Assembly (NCBI RefSeq): GCF_016650635.1
Contig: NZ_JAEKFI010000001.1
Coordinates: forward strand, 124,001-188,000
From: Pseudomonas sp. TH43
GTDB lineage: Bacteria > Pseudomonadota > Gammaproteobacteria > Pseudomonadales > Pseudomonadaceae
Direction of reading: 5' to 3'
DNA: 64,000 nt
Positions 37,468 to 46,341 of this stretch are shown one piece after another. The notes beneath the pieces were generated by a model. It made no database searches. It was not told where the DNA came from and saw nothing but the letters and a program-made list of their open reading frames with translations. The position numbers were made by a program, and so were the translations under genes. How positions within the stretch are numbered: the first letter of the stretch is position 1; every line of letters starts with the position of its first letter.

Positions 37468-37917
37468 TTATTGGCCTCCAGCCATGCGGGTCAGCGGGGC
37501 GAGGCCAGTGCTGAGCGAGCGATTGATGGTGTTGGAGATCGCGCCGCCACCGCCGCCGCCATGACCGGCACTCATGCCGGGCAGGCCGTTGGGATTGGTC
37601 AGGACACTGGTGCCTGGGAGGGCGCCGGTTGCTGTCGACATGCCGCCACGAATGGACGAGCCGCTGGCTACGCTGGCAAAGTCGCCGTCATTGAGTTCGG
37701 TGCTGGTCATCGCTTGATCGATGCGCCCGGACGGGTTGGCATTGACGGTGGTCGGGTAGGGGTCTTTGCCACCACTGCGACCGATAGGAATAGGCTGAAC
37801 GTCGCGGTTGAGAACAATCACGCCATTGCCTTCAGCCTGAACATTGAAACTGAGCAATGTGCTGGCTGCTGATCCGATCAGCAGAAGGCAGGTCAAGCCT
37901 TTATTGAAGTTCCCCAC
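37468..37917 (-). CDS. fapA: FapA, chaperone-like first gene of the amyloid operon
   Basis: A 149-residue protein with a signal peptide (GLTCLLLIGSAASTLLSFNVQA) and a mature part that starts EGNGVIVLNRDVQPIPIGRSGGKDP. FapA controls the FapB/FapC ratio in fibrils and probably chaperones FapC in the periplasm. I place the start at a GTG (37917) because AAGGA lies 9 nt upstream and the signal peptide begins directly after it. The longer ATG start (37950) adds 11 polar residues and has no Shine-Dalgarno sequence. Confidence 0.88.
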   Translation of the reverse strand: MGNFNKGLTCLLLIGSAASTLLSFNVQAEGNGVIVLNRDVQPIPIGRSGGKDPYPTTVNANPSGRIDQAMTSTELNDGDFASVASGSSIRGGMSTATGALPGTSVLTNPNGLPGMSAGHGGGGGGAISNTINRSLSTGLAPLTRMAGGQ

Positions 37918-37970
37918 GGCGGCAATTCCTTCTTCAGTGGGCTGGCTCATGTCAGCGTTGGGAAGGAGAG

Positions 37971-37986
37971 AGCGAAAGCTGTGCCG
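37971..37986 (-). promoter_or_regulatory. Candidate sigma-54 promoter of fapABCDEF
   Basis: On the minus strand CGGCAC-N5-TCGCT keeps the invariant GG (-24) and GC (-12) at the exact spacing of TGGCAC-N5-TTGC. It differs from the consensus at two less critical positions. Transcription would start near 37960, about 43 nt upstream of the proposed fapA GTG. Confidence 0.65.
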
Positions 37987-38049
37987 CTTTTTAAAATGGT
38001 TTAAGGTTCAATGAGTTATACGAATGGAACGCGTGCCTGATACACAAGC

Positions 38050-38149
38050 TGTTTCAAGACTGAAACACGCCGGGTGTCGCCAACCTGTCTATCGGCTGAA
38101 CAATGCTCTGGAACGAGGGTTTGCGGGGGTGTGTTTCAGCGGTGTAACA
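38050..38149 (-). promoter_or_regulatory. Two matching 18-bp dyads upstream of the fap promoter (candidate enhancer sites)
   Basis: TGTTTCAAGACTGAAACA (38050-38067) and TGTTTCAGCGGTGTAACA (38132-38149) share TGTTTCA-N4-TGWAACA. Their centres lie 82 bp apart, about eight helical turns, and roughly 98 and 180 bp upstream of the inferred start. That is the usual place for enhancer-binding-protein sites. A third, weaker half-match starts with TGTTTCA at 38206. Confidence 0.65.
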
Positions 38150-38272
38150 AGTCGGGTGACAAACTGATGAAGGCTGCTGAAACGGGCACTTTGCGATCAG
38201 GCGAGTGTTTCAGGAATGGACACTTTGCCCCGCAACAGGGGCAAGAGTGGGTCGGGATCTGCTCGAGCCGGG

Positions 38273-38797
38273 TCACTTGCTGAGCAGGTGCGCCACCGCT
38301 GCGAACGCCTGTGCATGGCGCTCGGCCCAATTGCCCTGAATGATTTGCAGCGGTTGCTGGTGATCCTCCAGCCAAGCGCGGGTGGCATTAAAGAATGCCA
38401 GACGTTGCTCCAGATCCGGTTGGCAGCGCTGCCCGTCGTCGGTCCAGTCGATCTGCTCCGGCGACAACAAAAGGTGCAGGTCGTAGTGGCGCGCCAGCAG
38501 TTCGGGTTCCAGCCAGTCCGGGCAGTCGCCGAACAACGTCTGGCTCCAGAGCATATTGCTCAGCAGGTGGGTGTCGAGAATCAGCAGCGCCGGCTGTTGT
38601 GCACGTGCCTGATCTTCCCATTGCAGCTGACCACGGGCGATTTCGGGGATGTCCGCCAGGCAGGTATCGCGCGGGTTCTGCTCGATGAACCAGCGCACGT
38701 ACTCGTCTACTCGCACACCGCCGAACTGTTTCTGCAAACCCGCCGCCAGCCAGCTCTTGCCGGTGGATTCAGGCCCGGTGAGCACCACCACTTTCAT
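38273..38797 (-). CDS. NadR-like nicotinamide riboside kinase domain protein
   Basis: A 174-residue P-loop protein with Walker A GPESTGKSWLA (residues 8-18), the RVDEYVRWFIEQN and LLILDTHLLSNMLW blocks and LLSPEQIDWTDDGQR, all typical of the C-terminal ribosylnicotinamide kinase domain of NadR. The N-terminal HTH and NMN adenylyltransferase domains of full NadR are absent. It starts within the pnuC stop codon (overlap), so it should phosphorylate nicotinamide riboside brought in by PnuC to NMN. Confidence 0.87.
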   Translation of the reverse strand: MKVVVLTGPESTGKSWLAAGLQKQFGGVRVDEYVRWFIEQNPRDTCLADIPEIARGQLQWEDQARAQQPALLILDTHLLSNMLWSQTLFGDCPDWLEPELLARHYDLHLLLSPEQIDWTDDGQRCQPDLEQRLAFFNATRAWLEDHQQPLQIIQGNWAERHAQAFAAVAHLLSK

Positions 38798-39357
38798 GTG
38801 CGCAGCGCCGGGTCGGCGCGCCATTCGCGCCAGCCTTGCACGGCGATGAGGGTGAACAAGGCGTACAAGGCTGCCGTCAGGTAGAGGTCCTTATAGATGA
38901 ACAGACCGACAAAGATCACATCGAGTACAAACCACAACGCCCAGCATTGCAGGCGCTTCTGCGCCATCCACAACTGCGCAACCAGGCTGAAAGCCGTCAG
39001 CGCCGCGTCCAGCCACGGCTGCGCGGCATCGGTCCAGTGTGCCATGGCGGCGCCCAAGAGCACGCTGCCCACAGCGCCGACGCTGAGGCCGAGCAGGATC
39101 GATCGCTGATCCAGACGCGTGACTTCACGGCCGTCGTGCATCGTCCCGGCGCGCGTCCATTGCCACCAACCATAGACTTGCAGCGCGGCGTAAATCACTT
39201 GCAGCAACATGTCCGAATACAGTTTCACTTCAAAGAAGATCCAGCTGTAGAGCAGCACCATGACCAGCCCGATCGGCCAGCACCATGGATTCTGTTTGAC
39301 CGTCAGCCAGACGGCGATCACACCGAGAGCGGCGGCAAACAGTTCTAGCCCGGACAT
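38794..39357 (-). CDS. pnuC: Nicotinamide riboside transporter PnuC
   Basis: A 187-residue membrane protein with about 7 hydrophobic helices and the PnuC signatures NPWCWPIGLVMVLLYSWIFFEVKLYSDMLLQVIYAALQVYGWWQW and ALWFVLDVIFVGLFIYKDLYLTAALYALF. It moves nicotinamide riboside by facilitated diffusion, driven by phosphorylation inside the cell. The start at 39357 (MSGLELFAA) was chosen over an extension to 39531 that is translated REP DNA. It is coupled to the kinase gene. No NAD-type riboswitch is evident upstream. Confidence 0.9.
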   Translation of the reverse strand: MSGLELFAAALGVIAVWLTVKQNPWCWPIGLVMVLLYSWIFFEVKLYSDMLLQVIYAALQVYGWWQWTRAGTMHDGREVTRLDQRSILLGLSVGAVGSVLLGAAMAHWTDAAQPWLDAALTAFSLVAQLWMAQKRLQCWALWFVLDVIFVGLFIYKDLYLTAALYALFTLIAVQGWREWRADPALRT

Positions 39358-39404
39358 GTGGGTTCCTTGGGGGGAGTTGAGGAGGGAGCGGATTGTACCC
39401 AGAA

Positions 39405-39640
39405 AACCTGCAGGAGTGAGCCTGCTCGCGATAGCTTCGGCACAGTCAGCAATGATGTTGAATGTTCCGCCCTCATCGCTGGCAGGCCAGCTCCCACAGA
39501 GATTTGTGTAATGCCCAAGATGGGTGGGCATAGCACAAATCCTTGTGGGAGCTGGCTTGCCAGCGATGGCGGTATGTCAGCACGGTAGATATTGGCTGAC
39601 ACGACGCCATCTCCAGCAGGCTCACTCCTATAGTAGGGCG
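39405..39640. repeat. Composite REP cluster (three or four copies)
   Basis: Successive REP copies in alternating orientation: GCAGGAGTGAGCCTGCTCGC, CATCGCTGGCAGGCCAGCTC, GTGGGAGCTGGCTTGCCAGC and CCAGCAGGCTCACTCCTATAG. They fill the gap between pnuC and the chemoreceptor gene. Confidence 0.9.
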
Positions 39641-39643
39641 GTG

Positions 39644-41278
39644 CTAGACGCGGAACTGGCGCAGGAGGCCGTTGAGTTGTTCACTCAACTGGCCGAGTCG
39701 CACGCTAGCGGCACTCGACTGCTCGGCTGCGATGGCCGTGCTGTGTGACAGACCGGCGGCCTGGGTCACGTTCTGATTGATGTCCTCGACCACATGTGCC
39801 TGCTGCAACGTGGCGCTGGCAATCGATGCGTTCAGACCATTGAGGTTGCGCAGCGCCTGGCCGATGGCGTTTAGGCTGGCACCGGCCAACCCGGCCTGTT
39901 CGATGGTCAGTTGCGACGCCTTGCTGCTGTCGCCGATAACTTTCACGGCTGCTTCGGAGTGATTTTGCAGGCGCTCGATCATCGACTGGATCTCGGCCGT
40001 CGATTTCTGCGTACGTTGCGCCAGCAGGCGCACTTCATCGGCGACCACGGCGAAACCGCGCCCCTGCTCACCGGCCCGCGCCGCTTCGATGGCCGCGTTA
40101 AGGGCGAGCAGGTTGGTCTGTTCGGCAATCGAACGAATGACCTCCAGGACGCTGCCGATCTGCGTGCTCTCGGCGGCGAGGGTGCGGATCACCTCGACAG
40201 CTTGATCAATGGTGCCCGAGAGTTTGTCGATCTGTTGCAGACTGCCGTCGATGTTGATCTGACCCTGTTGTGCCTGTGCTTCGGCGTCGCGCATTTCGGC
40301 GGCCGCGTGCTCGGCGTTCTTCGCGACATCCTGAACGCCGTAAGTCACTTCGTTGATCGCTGTGGCAACCAGCTCCATCTGTTGCGATTGCTGCTGGCTG
40401 CGTTGTTGCGCTTGCGAAGCATCGTTGCCCAGCTCGCTGGAGGATTGACCGAGCGCGCTGGCAGACACCTGCAATTCACCGATCACCCGGCGCAACTTGG
40501 CAGTGAAACCGTTGAAGTGATGAGCCAATTCGGTGACTTCATCCTTGCCGTGGGTATCGAGGCTGCGGGTCAGGTCGCTCTCGCCGCTGGCGATGTTGGC
40601 CATGGCGTTCACGGTTTCCTGCAACGGGCGCACGATGCTGCGTGCGATCAGGATTACCAGCAGCGCCATGATCACCGCGATCGCCAAACCGATGACCGAA
40701 GCATTGATCACCTGACCTTTGAATTCGGCCTGCACATCATCGACGTAGACACCGGAGCCGAGCACCCAACCCCAAGGTTCGAACAACTTCACATACGAGG
40801 TCTTGGCCACCGGCTCACTGGCGCCGGGTTTCGGCCAACGGTAATCGACCATACCGGCGCCTTTGGCTTTGGCGATGGCGACCATCTCGTTGAACACCGC
40901 AAAGCCATCCGGGTCACGGATCGCCGAGAGATTCTGGCCTTCGAGCTTTGGATTGGTCGGGTGCATGACCATCACGGGCGTGAGGTCGTTGATCCAGAAG
41001 TAATCGCTCTGGTCATAGCGCAGGCCGCGAATCGCTGTCAGCGCTTGTTTTTGTGCCGCTTCTTTGCTCAGCGTACCGGCGGTTTCGAGGTCGTGGTAGT
41101 AGGTCAGCAAACCGCTGGCGGTCTGCACCACATGCTGGGTTTTCTGGGCTTTGGCGCGATACAGGTCATCGTGGATCTGCTTGAGCATCAACACGCCCAA
41201 GGTCAACAACATGACCATTGCCACAATCAAAATGAGCCACAAGCGTCGGCTGATCGACACACTGCGCAAGCTGTTCAT
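39644..41278 (-). CDS. Methyl-accepting chemotaxis protein with single Cache sensor
   Basis: A 544-residue chemoreceptor: TM1 (about 14-34), a periplasmic single-Cache domain ([28 protein letters not shown] ... [19 protein letters not shown] ... [16 protein letters not shown]), TM2 (about 190-212), HAMP, and a signalling domain with the hairpin tip [37 protein letters not shown]. The DYFWINDL motif marks the sCache_2 type that often senses small carboxylates. The ligand is unknown. The start at 41278 follows GGAG. A weak CheR pentapeptide is not seen at the C-terminus. Confidence 0.93.
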   Translation of the reverse strand: MNSLRSVSISRRLWLILIVAMVMLLTLGVLMLKQIHDDLYRAKAQKTQHVVQTASGLLTYYHDLETAGTLSKEAAQKQALTAIRGLRYDQSDYFWINDLTPVMVMHPTNPKLEGQNLSAIRDPDGFAVFNEMVAIAKAKGAGMVDYRWPKPGASEPVAKTSYVKLFEPWGWVLGSGVYVDDVQAEFKGQVINASVIGLAIAVIMALLVILIARSIVRPLQETVNAMANIASGESDLTRSLDTHGKDEVTELAHHFNGFTAKLRRVIGELQVSASALGQSSSELGNDASQAQQRSQQQSQQMELVATAINEVTYGVQDVAKNAEHAAAEMRDAEAQAQQGQINIDGSLQQIDKLSGTIDQAVEVIRTLAAESTQIGSVLEVIRSIAEQTNLLALNAAIEAARAGEQGRGFAVVADEVRLLAQRTQKSTAEIQSMIERLQNHSEAAVKVIGDSSKASQLTIEQAGLAGASLNAIGQALRNLNGLNASIASATLQQAHVVEDINQNVTQAAGLSHSTAIAAEQSSAASVRLGQLSEQLNGLLRQFRV

Positions 41279-41583
41279 AACGCTGTCACTCCGGATTCTT
41301 TTTCTTGTAATAAACGACCGCCAGCATCCAACCACGATTTTGTGAGCGGGCATACGCGACCCAAGTCGTATAACGCGGCAGCGCTGTCAAGGCTTGTCTG
41401 TTAGGATTTCGGCCCCGCGCATGAAAACCTGAATCGAAGTTGATATTTCACGGAATTTTGACTGTTTCGTGTAGATCCTGTGTGCGCGGAATCGGTACAG
41501 CCATACACAGCTACGCTGATCGCAGTGAACGTTAGAAAAATACTATCGGAGCATGCCCGCGCGCATCGCTCTTTGGGGGATTG
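41279..41583. other. Divergent intergenic region, no gene seen
   Basis: 305 bp between the divergently transcribed chemoreceptor and uppP genes, expected to contain both promoters. Both strands lack supported genes. I see no REP element and no riboswitch signature. Confidence 0.6.
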
Positions 41584-42414
41584 ATGGATCTTTGGACCGC
41601 CTTGCAGGCACTGATACTTGGAGTTGTAGAGGGGCTGACGGAGTTTTTGCCCATTTCCAGTACCGGACACCAGATCATTGTTGCCGACTTGCTCAATTTC
41701 GGCGGCGAACGGGCCATGGCGTTCAACATCATTATTCAACTCGGCGCGATTCTCGCGGTGATCTGGGAGTTTCGCCGCAAGATTCTCGACGTGGTAAAGG
41801 GCCTGCCGACGCAGCCCAGTGCACGGCGTTTTACCGCCAATCTGCTGATCGCGTTCTTGCCGGCGGTAGTGTTGGGGGTGATTTTTGCCGACCTGATCCA
41901 CCAATATCTGTTCAATCCGATCACGGTCGCGGCCGCGCTGGTGGTTGGCGGCGTCATCATGTTGTGGGCAGAAAAGCGTCAGCATGCCGTGCACGCCGAA
42001 ACGGTCGATGAAATCACCTGGAAAGACGCGCTTAAAGTCGGTTTTGCGCAATGTCTGGCAATGATTCCGGGCACCTCGCGCTCCGGTTCGACGATCATCG
42101 GCGGTTTGCTGTTTGGTCTGTCGCGTAAAACCGCCACCGAGTTCTCGTTCTTCCTCGCCATGCCAACCATGGTCGGTGCGGCAGTGTATTCGGGCTACAA
42201 GTACCGCCACCTGTTCGTGCCGGCGGATTTCCCGGTATTCGCCATCGGTTTCGTCACTGCGTTTATCTTCGCCATGATCGCTGTGCGCGGCTTGCTCAAG
42301 TTCATCGCCACCCACAGCTACGCGGCGTTTGCCTGGTACCGGATCGTTTTCGGTCTGGTGATTCTGGCGACCTGGCAGTTCGGCTGGATCGACTGGTCGG
42401 CAGCCAAGCCATGA
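41584..42414 (+). CDS. uppP: Undecaprenyl-diphosphatase UppP (BacA)
   Basis: A 276-residue membrane enzyme that dephosphorylates undecaprenyl pyrophosphate to recycle the lipid carrier for peptidoglycan and O-antigen; overexpression gives bacitracin resistance. The catalytic motifs are [16 protein letters not shown] (residues 14-29) and [22 protein letters not shown]. About eight hydrophobic segments are present. GGGGGA lies just before the ATG at 41584; the preceding TTG is in frame but not needed. DUF1294 overlaps its 3' end. Confidence 0.96.
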   Translation: MDLWTALQALILGVVEGLTEFLPISSTGHQIIVADLLNFGGERAMAFNIIIQLGAILAVIWEFRRKILDVVKGLPTQPSARRFTANLLIAFLPAVVLGVIFADLIHQYLFNPITVAAALVVGGVIMLWAEKRQHAVHAETVDEITWKDALKVGFAQCLAMIPGTSRSGSTIIGGLLFGLSRKTATEFSFFLAMPTMVGAAVYSGYKYRHLFVPADFPVFAIGFVTAFIFAMIAVRGLLKFIATHSYAAFAWYRIVFGLVILATWQFGWIDWSAAKP

Positions 42415-42839
42415 GTGACTCCCGCGCACGCCGCCCTGAGGGCCGGCCTTCGAGTGGCAACATCCAGCATTTGAAGTTAAAACTGGTGGTGTTGCTGATC
42501 GTCTGTGCGTTGCCGTTGTTCGGCTCGCTGTCGATGTGGTTGCGCGGGATCTCGCTGGTGCCATTGGCGGGGTACGGCATCGTCAGTGTGCTGGCGTTTT
42601 TTCTCTACTGGGCAGATAAACGCAAGGCCCGCGCCGATGCCTGGCGCACGCCGGAGAACATCCTTCATGCCGTGGAACTGGCCGGCGGCTGGCCGGGCGC
42701 GTTGATCGCCCAGCAAGTGTTCCGGCACAAGACGCGCAAGGTGTCGTTTCAGGTTTTGTTCTGGGTGATCGTCCTGTTGCATCAGGTGTTCTGGATCGAC
42801 CAGCTGTTCCTCCGCTTGAACCTGCTGAACCTGTTCTGA
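42411..42839 (+). CDS. DUF1294 family membrane protein
   Basis: A 142-residue protein with a basic N-terminus, two or three hydrophobic segments ([54 protein letters not shown]) and the DUF1294 signature [44 protein letters not shown]. The function is unknown. It overlaps the uppP stop codon by an ATGA, so translation is coupled. Confidence 0.9.
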   Translation: MSDSRARRPEGRPSSGNIQHLKLKLVVLLIVCALPLFGSLSMWLRGISLVPLAGYGIVSVLAFFLYWADKRKARADAWRTPENILHAVELAGGWPGALIAQQVFRHKTRKVSFQVLFWVIVLLHQVFWIDQLFLRLNLLNLF

Positions 42840-42857
42840 AGAACTGCAAAAAAACAA

Positions 42858-42956
42858 TGTGGGAGCGAGCCTGCTCGCGAAGAGGCCCTGTCAGACAACA
42901 TCATCGTTGAATGAAAGTCCGCTTTCGCGAGCAGGCTCGCTCCCACAGGGTGTTCG
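42858..42956. repeat. REPIN
   Basis: TGTGGGAGCGAGCCTGCTCG (42859 on) and the inverted CGCGAGCAGGCTCGCTCCCA flank a spacer with CATCATCGTTGAATG. The arms are nearly identical to those inside cobN. Confidence 0.93.
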
Positions 42957-42958
42957 GG

Positions 42959-43318
42959 TTAAAGCAGTAATCCCGGCTGGGTTTTCTTCGGCAACTTGCT
43001 CACCACCAACTGATGCGAACGCTGCAACAATTCGCGCAATTCCTCGGCCGCCAGCGGGTAGGGCGGGTGCATGATGATCCACTGCGCCCGGGCCAGATAC
43101 GGCGCCGGGTGAATACCCGGACGGTCGCAATGACCGAGAAACAGATCCTTGTCGACCTTGAACGCCAGTGAGTCGCCGCGCAAACCCTGCAAGGCAAACA
43201 TCTTGTTGCCGGCAATCGAAAATACCCGCACGCCACCCCACTTATAGTCTTCCCGAGCACCCGGCAATGCCAGGCAGAAGGCGGCGACGTCGGCCTCGCT
43301 CATCTTTGCCATTTTCAT
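42959..43318 (-). CDS. MmcQ/YjbR family DNA-binding-like protein
   Basis: A 119-residue CyaY-fold protein with the family signature FCLALPGAREDYKWGGVRVFSIAGNKMFAL and the C-terminal ELLQRSHQLVVSKLPKK. The family has a double-wing DNA-binding-like motif, but its job is not established. The start at 43318 overlaps the stop codon of the upstream LysR gene by 4 nt, so they form an operon. Confidence 0.9.
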   Translation of the reverse strand: MKMAKMSEADVAAFCLALPGAREDYKWGGVRVFSIAGNKMFALQGLRGDSLAFKVDKDLFLGHCDRPGIHPAPYLARAQWIIMHPPYPLAAEELRELLQRSHQLVVSKLPKKTQPGLLL

Positions 43319-44223
43319 AACAGTCGTTCCCCACAAGCATTAAACGATTCGACCAGATGATCGATCCACGCGCGCACCGCCGGCATCACCCCGCGTCGAT
43401 GCGGATACACCGCTTGCAGCCAGCCACCGGGTAACGACCATTCGGGCAGCAATTGCACCAGTGTGCCGTTTTGTAGTTCCTCTTCGCAGTACATCATCGG
43501 CAGCAAGGTGAAACCCAGCCCTGCCAGCACACAGGCCTTGCGTACGATAAAGTCATCAACGCCGAGCCGCGCCTCCATGCTTAACTCGAAACTGTTGCTC
43601 TGCTGGTCGAGCAAGCGTACGTGTACCAGACGATCCGCTTCCAGCGCACCGAGTACCGGCAGGTTTCTCAAGTCCTGCGGATGGTTGATCGTTTGACCCT
43701 GGATAAACGCCGGGCTGGCCACCACCACCGTTTGCGCCTGGCGAAGGCGTCGGGTCACCAGCAACGGGTCTTCATCGCCCTGTTCGCGTACACGCAGGGC
43801 AACGTCGAAACCTTCGGCGACCAGATCCACCCGGCGGTTGAGCAGCACGACTTCCAGCTGCACCTGAGGGAATTTACCGAGGAAGCTACTGATGATCGTC
43901 GACAGCAGTTCGTGGGCAAGGCCTGTCGGGCAAGACACCCGCAAACGCCCGCGCGGCGCGCTGGACATGCTGGCCACCGCTTCGTCAGCCATCTCGGCTT
44001 CCAGCAGCATCGCCTGGCAATGGCGCAAATAACGCTCACCCACGGCAGTCAGGTTGAGTTGTCGCGTGGTGCGCTGCAACAAGCGTGCGCCCAGGCGTTC
44101 TTCCAGTTCGGCAATCCGTCGTGACAACCGTGACTTGGGAATGCCGAGCAATCGCCCGGCTGCCGCAAAGCCGCCGGCTTCGACGACTTTGGCGAAGTAG
44201 TAGAGGTCGTTGAGGTCTTGCAT
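43315..44223 (-). CDS. LysR family transcriptional regulator, probable azoR regulator
   Basis: A 302-residue regulator of the AaeR/DmlR-like subgroup (MQDLNDLYYFAKVVEAGGFAAAGRLLGIPKSRLSRRIAELEERLGARLLQRTTRQLNLTAVG). The C-terminal effector domain follows. It is divergent from the azoreductase gene (128 bp between starts), an arrangement typical of LysR control of quinone or azo-dye reductases. The ATG at 44223 was chosen over one 8 codons upstream because it starts the conserved block. Confidence 0.9.
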   Translation of the reverse strand: MQDLNDLYYFAKVVEAGGFAAAGRLLGIPKSRLSRRIAELEERLGARLLQRTTRQLNLTAVGERYLRHCQAMLLEAEMADEAVASMSSAPRGRLRVSCPTGLAHELLSTIISSFLGKFPQVQLEVVLLNRRVDLVAEGFDVALRVREQGDEDPLLVTRRLRQAQTVVVASPAFIQGQTINHPQDLRNLPVLGALEADRLVHVRLLDQQSNSFELSMEARLGVDDFIVRKACVLAGLGFTLLPMMYCEEELQNGTLVQLLPEWSLPGGWLQAVYPHRRGVMPAVRAWIDHLVESFNACGERLL

Positions 44224-44350
44224 GGTGTTATCCAGCTGTTCTATCAATGGGACAAACTATCGCATTGTCGGCGGCTAATCAGCTATTGGTTTCTTGCGTA
44301 GGATTGTCTCCATTCCGTCGCCACCGGCGATTCCTTCCAGGAGATTCCAC

Positions 44351-44962
44351 ATGAAACTGCTGCATATCGATTCGAGCATTCTGGGCGACAACTCGGCTTC
44401 CCGTCAGCTGAGCAGCCAAGTCGTCAAAGCCTGGCAAGTCGCTGAGCCGAGCGCTGTAGTGACTTACCGCGACCTCGCCGCTGATGCCATCAGCCACTTC
44501 TCGTCGACCACTCTGGTGGCCGCCGGCACTACTGCAGAACTGCGCAACGCCGCGCAACAGCACGAAGCCGAGCTGAGCGCTTCGACCCTGGCCGAGTTCA
44601 TCGCTGCCGACGCCGTGGTCATTGCTGCACCGATGTACAACTTCACCGTGCCGACCCAACTCAAAGCCTGGATCGATCGCGTTGCCGTTGCAGGTCAAAC
44701 CTTCCGTTACACCGAAGCCGGCCCTGAAGGCCTGTGCGGCGGCAAGAAAGTGGTGATCGTCTCCACCTCCGGCGGTATCCATGCCGGTCAGGCCAGCGGC
44801 ATCGCCCACGAAGAGTACCTGAAGCTGGTTTTGGGCTTCCTCGGCATCACCGATATCGAAATCGTCCGTGCCGAAGGCCTGGCGTATGGCGACGAAGTGC
44901 GTAACAACGCGATGACCGCAGCTCAGGCAAAGATCAGCGAGCAATTGTTCGCCGCTGCGTAA
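44351..44962 (+). CDS. azoR: FMN-dependent NADH:quinone/azo reductase AzoR
   Basis: A 203-residue flavodoxin-fold enzyme that reduces quinones and azo compounds by two electrons using NADH and FMN. The FMN-binding motifs are [16 protein letters not shown] (residues 6-21), [28 protein letters not shown], and [10 protein letters not shown]. The start follows AGGAG. The divergent LysR gene is the likely regulator. Confidence 0.94.
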   Translation: MKLLHIDSSILGDNSASRQLSSQVVKAWQVAEPSAVVTYRDLAADAISHFSSTTLVAAGTTAELRNAAQQHEAELSASTLAEFIAADAVVIAAPMYNFTVPTQLKAWIDRVAVAGQTFRYTEAGPEGLCGGKKVVIVSTSGGIHAGQASGIAHEEYLKLVLGFLGITDIEIVRAEGLAYGDEVRNNAMTAAQAKISEQLFAAA

Positions 44963-45198
44963 GGCTTGCGTAAAAAACAGCTGAGGTTCAGGTAACGCCC
45001 AAAAAACTCTGTATTCTGGTTCTGCAAGGGCCAAATATGGAGTTTTTTGTTTCCGACTGTTACATAATCTGGCCCGGGTTATGCAGTCAAACGATCAACG
45101 TCTGAAGGCATTGTCGTACCGGAACACCGAATCCCCGGCGTTTCTGGCCCGCAACGCAACGGATCTTTCGATTGAGTAACAACAGGGTGGGGCATCCC

Positions 45199-46236
45199 AT
45201 GATGCGTCTTTGTGCAACGTTACTGATTTGCCTGCTTGGCAGCATGAATTCAGTGCAAGCTGCGCCGGGGCGTCATCCTGTCTGGAGCGTCGGTTACCAC
45301 GAAATGACCTTCCTTGATCCACTCGACCTGCAACCGATGCGCGCCATCGCGTTCTATCCTTCCAGTGATCGCGAGCACATGAGCCTTCTCGAGGGATATT
45401 CGGTCGAGGCCGGTGAGGATACCAAGGTCGCTATCGGCCGCTTTCCAATGCTGATGCTTTCGCATGGCAACACCGGCACGCCATTGGCCTTGCACGACCT
45501 CGCCACTTCGCTGGCCCGCAAAGGTTTTGTCGTTGTGGCGGTGATTCACCCCGGCGACAACTCCAAGGATCACAGCCGGCTCGGCACTTTGAGCAATCTC
45601 TATGGGCGACCGATCCAGATTTCCGAAGCCATTACCGCAACCTTGGGCGACCGCATGCTGGCGCCGTACGTCAACGCCGAACAAGTTGGCGTGATCGGCT
45701 ATTCTGCGGGCGGCGAGACAGCTCTGATTCTGTCTGGCGCGCAGCCGGATCTGGATCGTCTGCGTCGTTACTGCCAGGAACGCCCGGATGATCGTGACGC
45801 CTGCAACACCCAGGGCGAACTCATCGTTGACCGTGATGACCTTCAGCCCGTTGCCGATCCGCGCGTTCACGCCTTGCTGCTGATGGCGCCGTTGAGCCTG
45901 AAATTCGGCCGTCACACGTTGGCCGATGTGCATGTGCCGGTGCTGCTCTACAGCGGCGACGGCGACAAGTTGGTTGCATTCGATAAAAACGCCGCCGCCC
46001 TGGCGCGCAAGCTGCCGACGGCGCCAGACTTCAAATTGCTGGCGGGGGCAGGGCACTTCGTGTTCATGGCGCCGTGCAACGAAGAGCAGATCATCGCCAT
46101 GCCAGCGTTGTGCACCGATGCCGACGGCGTCGATCGCGAGGACATCCACCGCAACCTCATTTCCGAAGCCGGGCGCTTTTTCTCCCATGCGCTGGGCCAA
46201 CCAACGCGCGCCGGCATGCAGACTGCCGACCAATAA
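45199..46236 (+). CDS. Exported alpha/beta hydrolase (dienelactone-hydrolase-like)
   Basis: A 345-residue protein with a signal peptide (LCATLLICLLGSMNSVQA) and an alpha/beta hydrolase fold. The nucleophile is Ser in GVIGYSAGGETAL, the oxyanion region is MLSHGNTGTPLALHDLA, and the acid and His are in YSGDGDKLVAF and GAGHFVFMAPC. It is similar to platelet-activating-factor-acetylhydrolase-like or dienelactone-hydrolase-like proteins. The substrate is unknown. The start at 45199 has GGTGGGG upstream; a TTG at 45172 is in frame but less likely. Confidence 0.85.
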   Translation: MMRLCATLLICLLGSMNSVQAAPGRHPVWSVGYHEMTFLDPLDLQPMRAIAFYPSSDREHMSLLEGYSVEAGEDTKVAIGRFPMLMLSHGNTGTPLALHDLATSLARKGFVVVAVIHPGDNSKDHSRLGTLSNLYGRPIQISEAITATLGDRMLAPYVNAEQVGVIGYSAGGETALILSGAQPDLDRLRRYCQERPDDRDACNTQGELIVDRDDLQPVADPRVHALLLMAPLSLKFGRHTLADVHVPVLLYSGDGDKLVAFDKNAAALARKLPTAPDFKLLAGAGHFVFMAPCNEEQIIAMPALCTDADGVDREDIHRNLISEAGRFFSHALGQPTRAGMQTADQ

Positions 46237-46246
46237 CCCGAGCGCC

Positions 46247-46341
46247 GTAGGAGCGAAGCTTGCTCGCGAAGACGAATTAACATTCAACATCGTTGTTGAA
46301 TAAAATGCCGCCTTCGCGAGCAAGCTTTGTTCCTACAAGGG
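46247..46341. repeat. REPIN supplying the MFS gene stop codon
   Basis: GTAGGAGCGAAGCTTGCTCG and the inverted GCGAGCAAGCTTTGTTCCTACA flank a spacer with ATTCAACATCGTTGTTGAAT. The TAG stop of the minus-strand MFS gene (46333-46335) lies in the right arm. Confidence 0.9.

Noticed and set aside
39911..41404. 497-residue frame antisense to the chemoreceptor
   Set aside because: Shadow frame without motifs.
45081..45179. 32-codon plus-strand frame upstream of the exported hydrolase
   Set aside because: No Shine-Dalgarno sequence or conserved pattern; could be chance.
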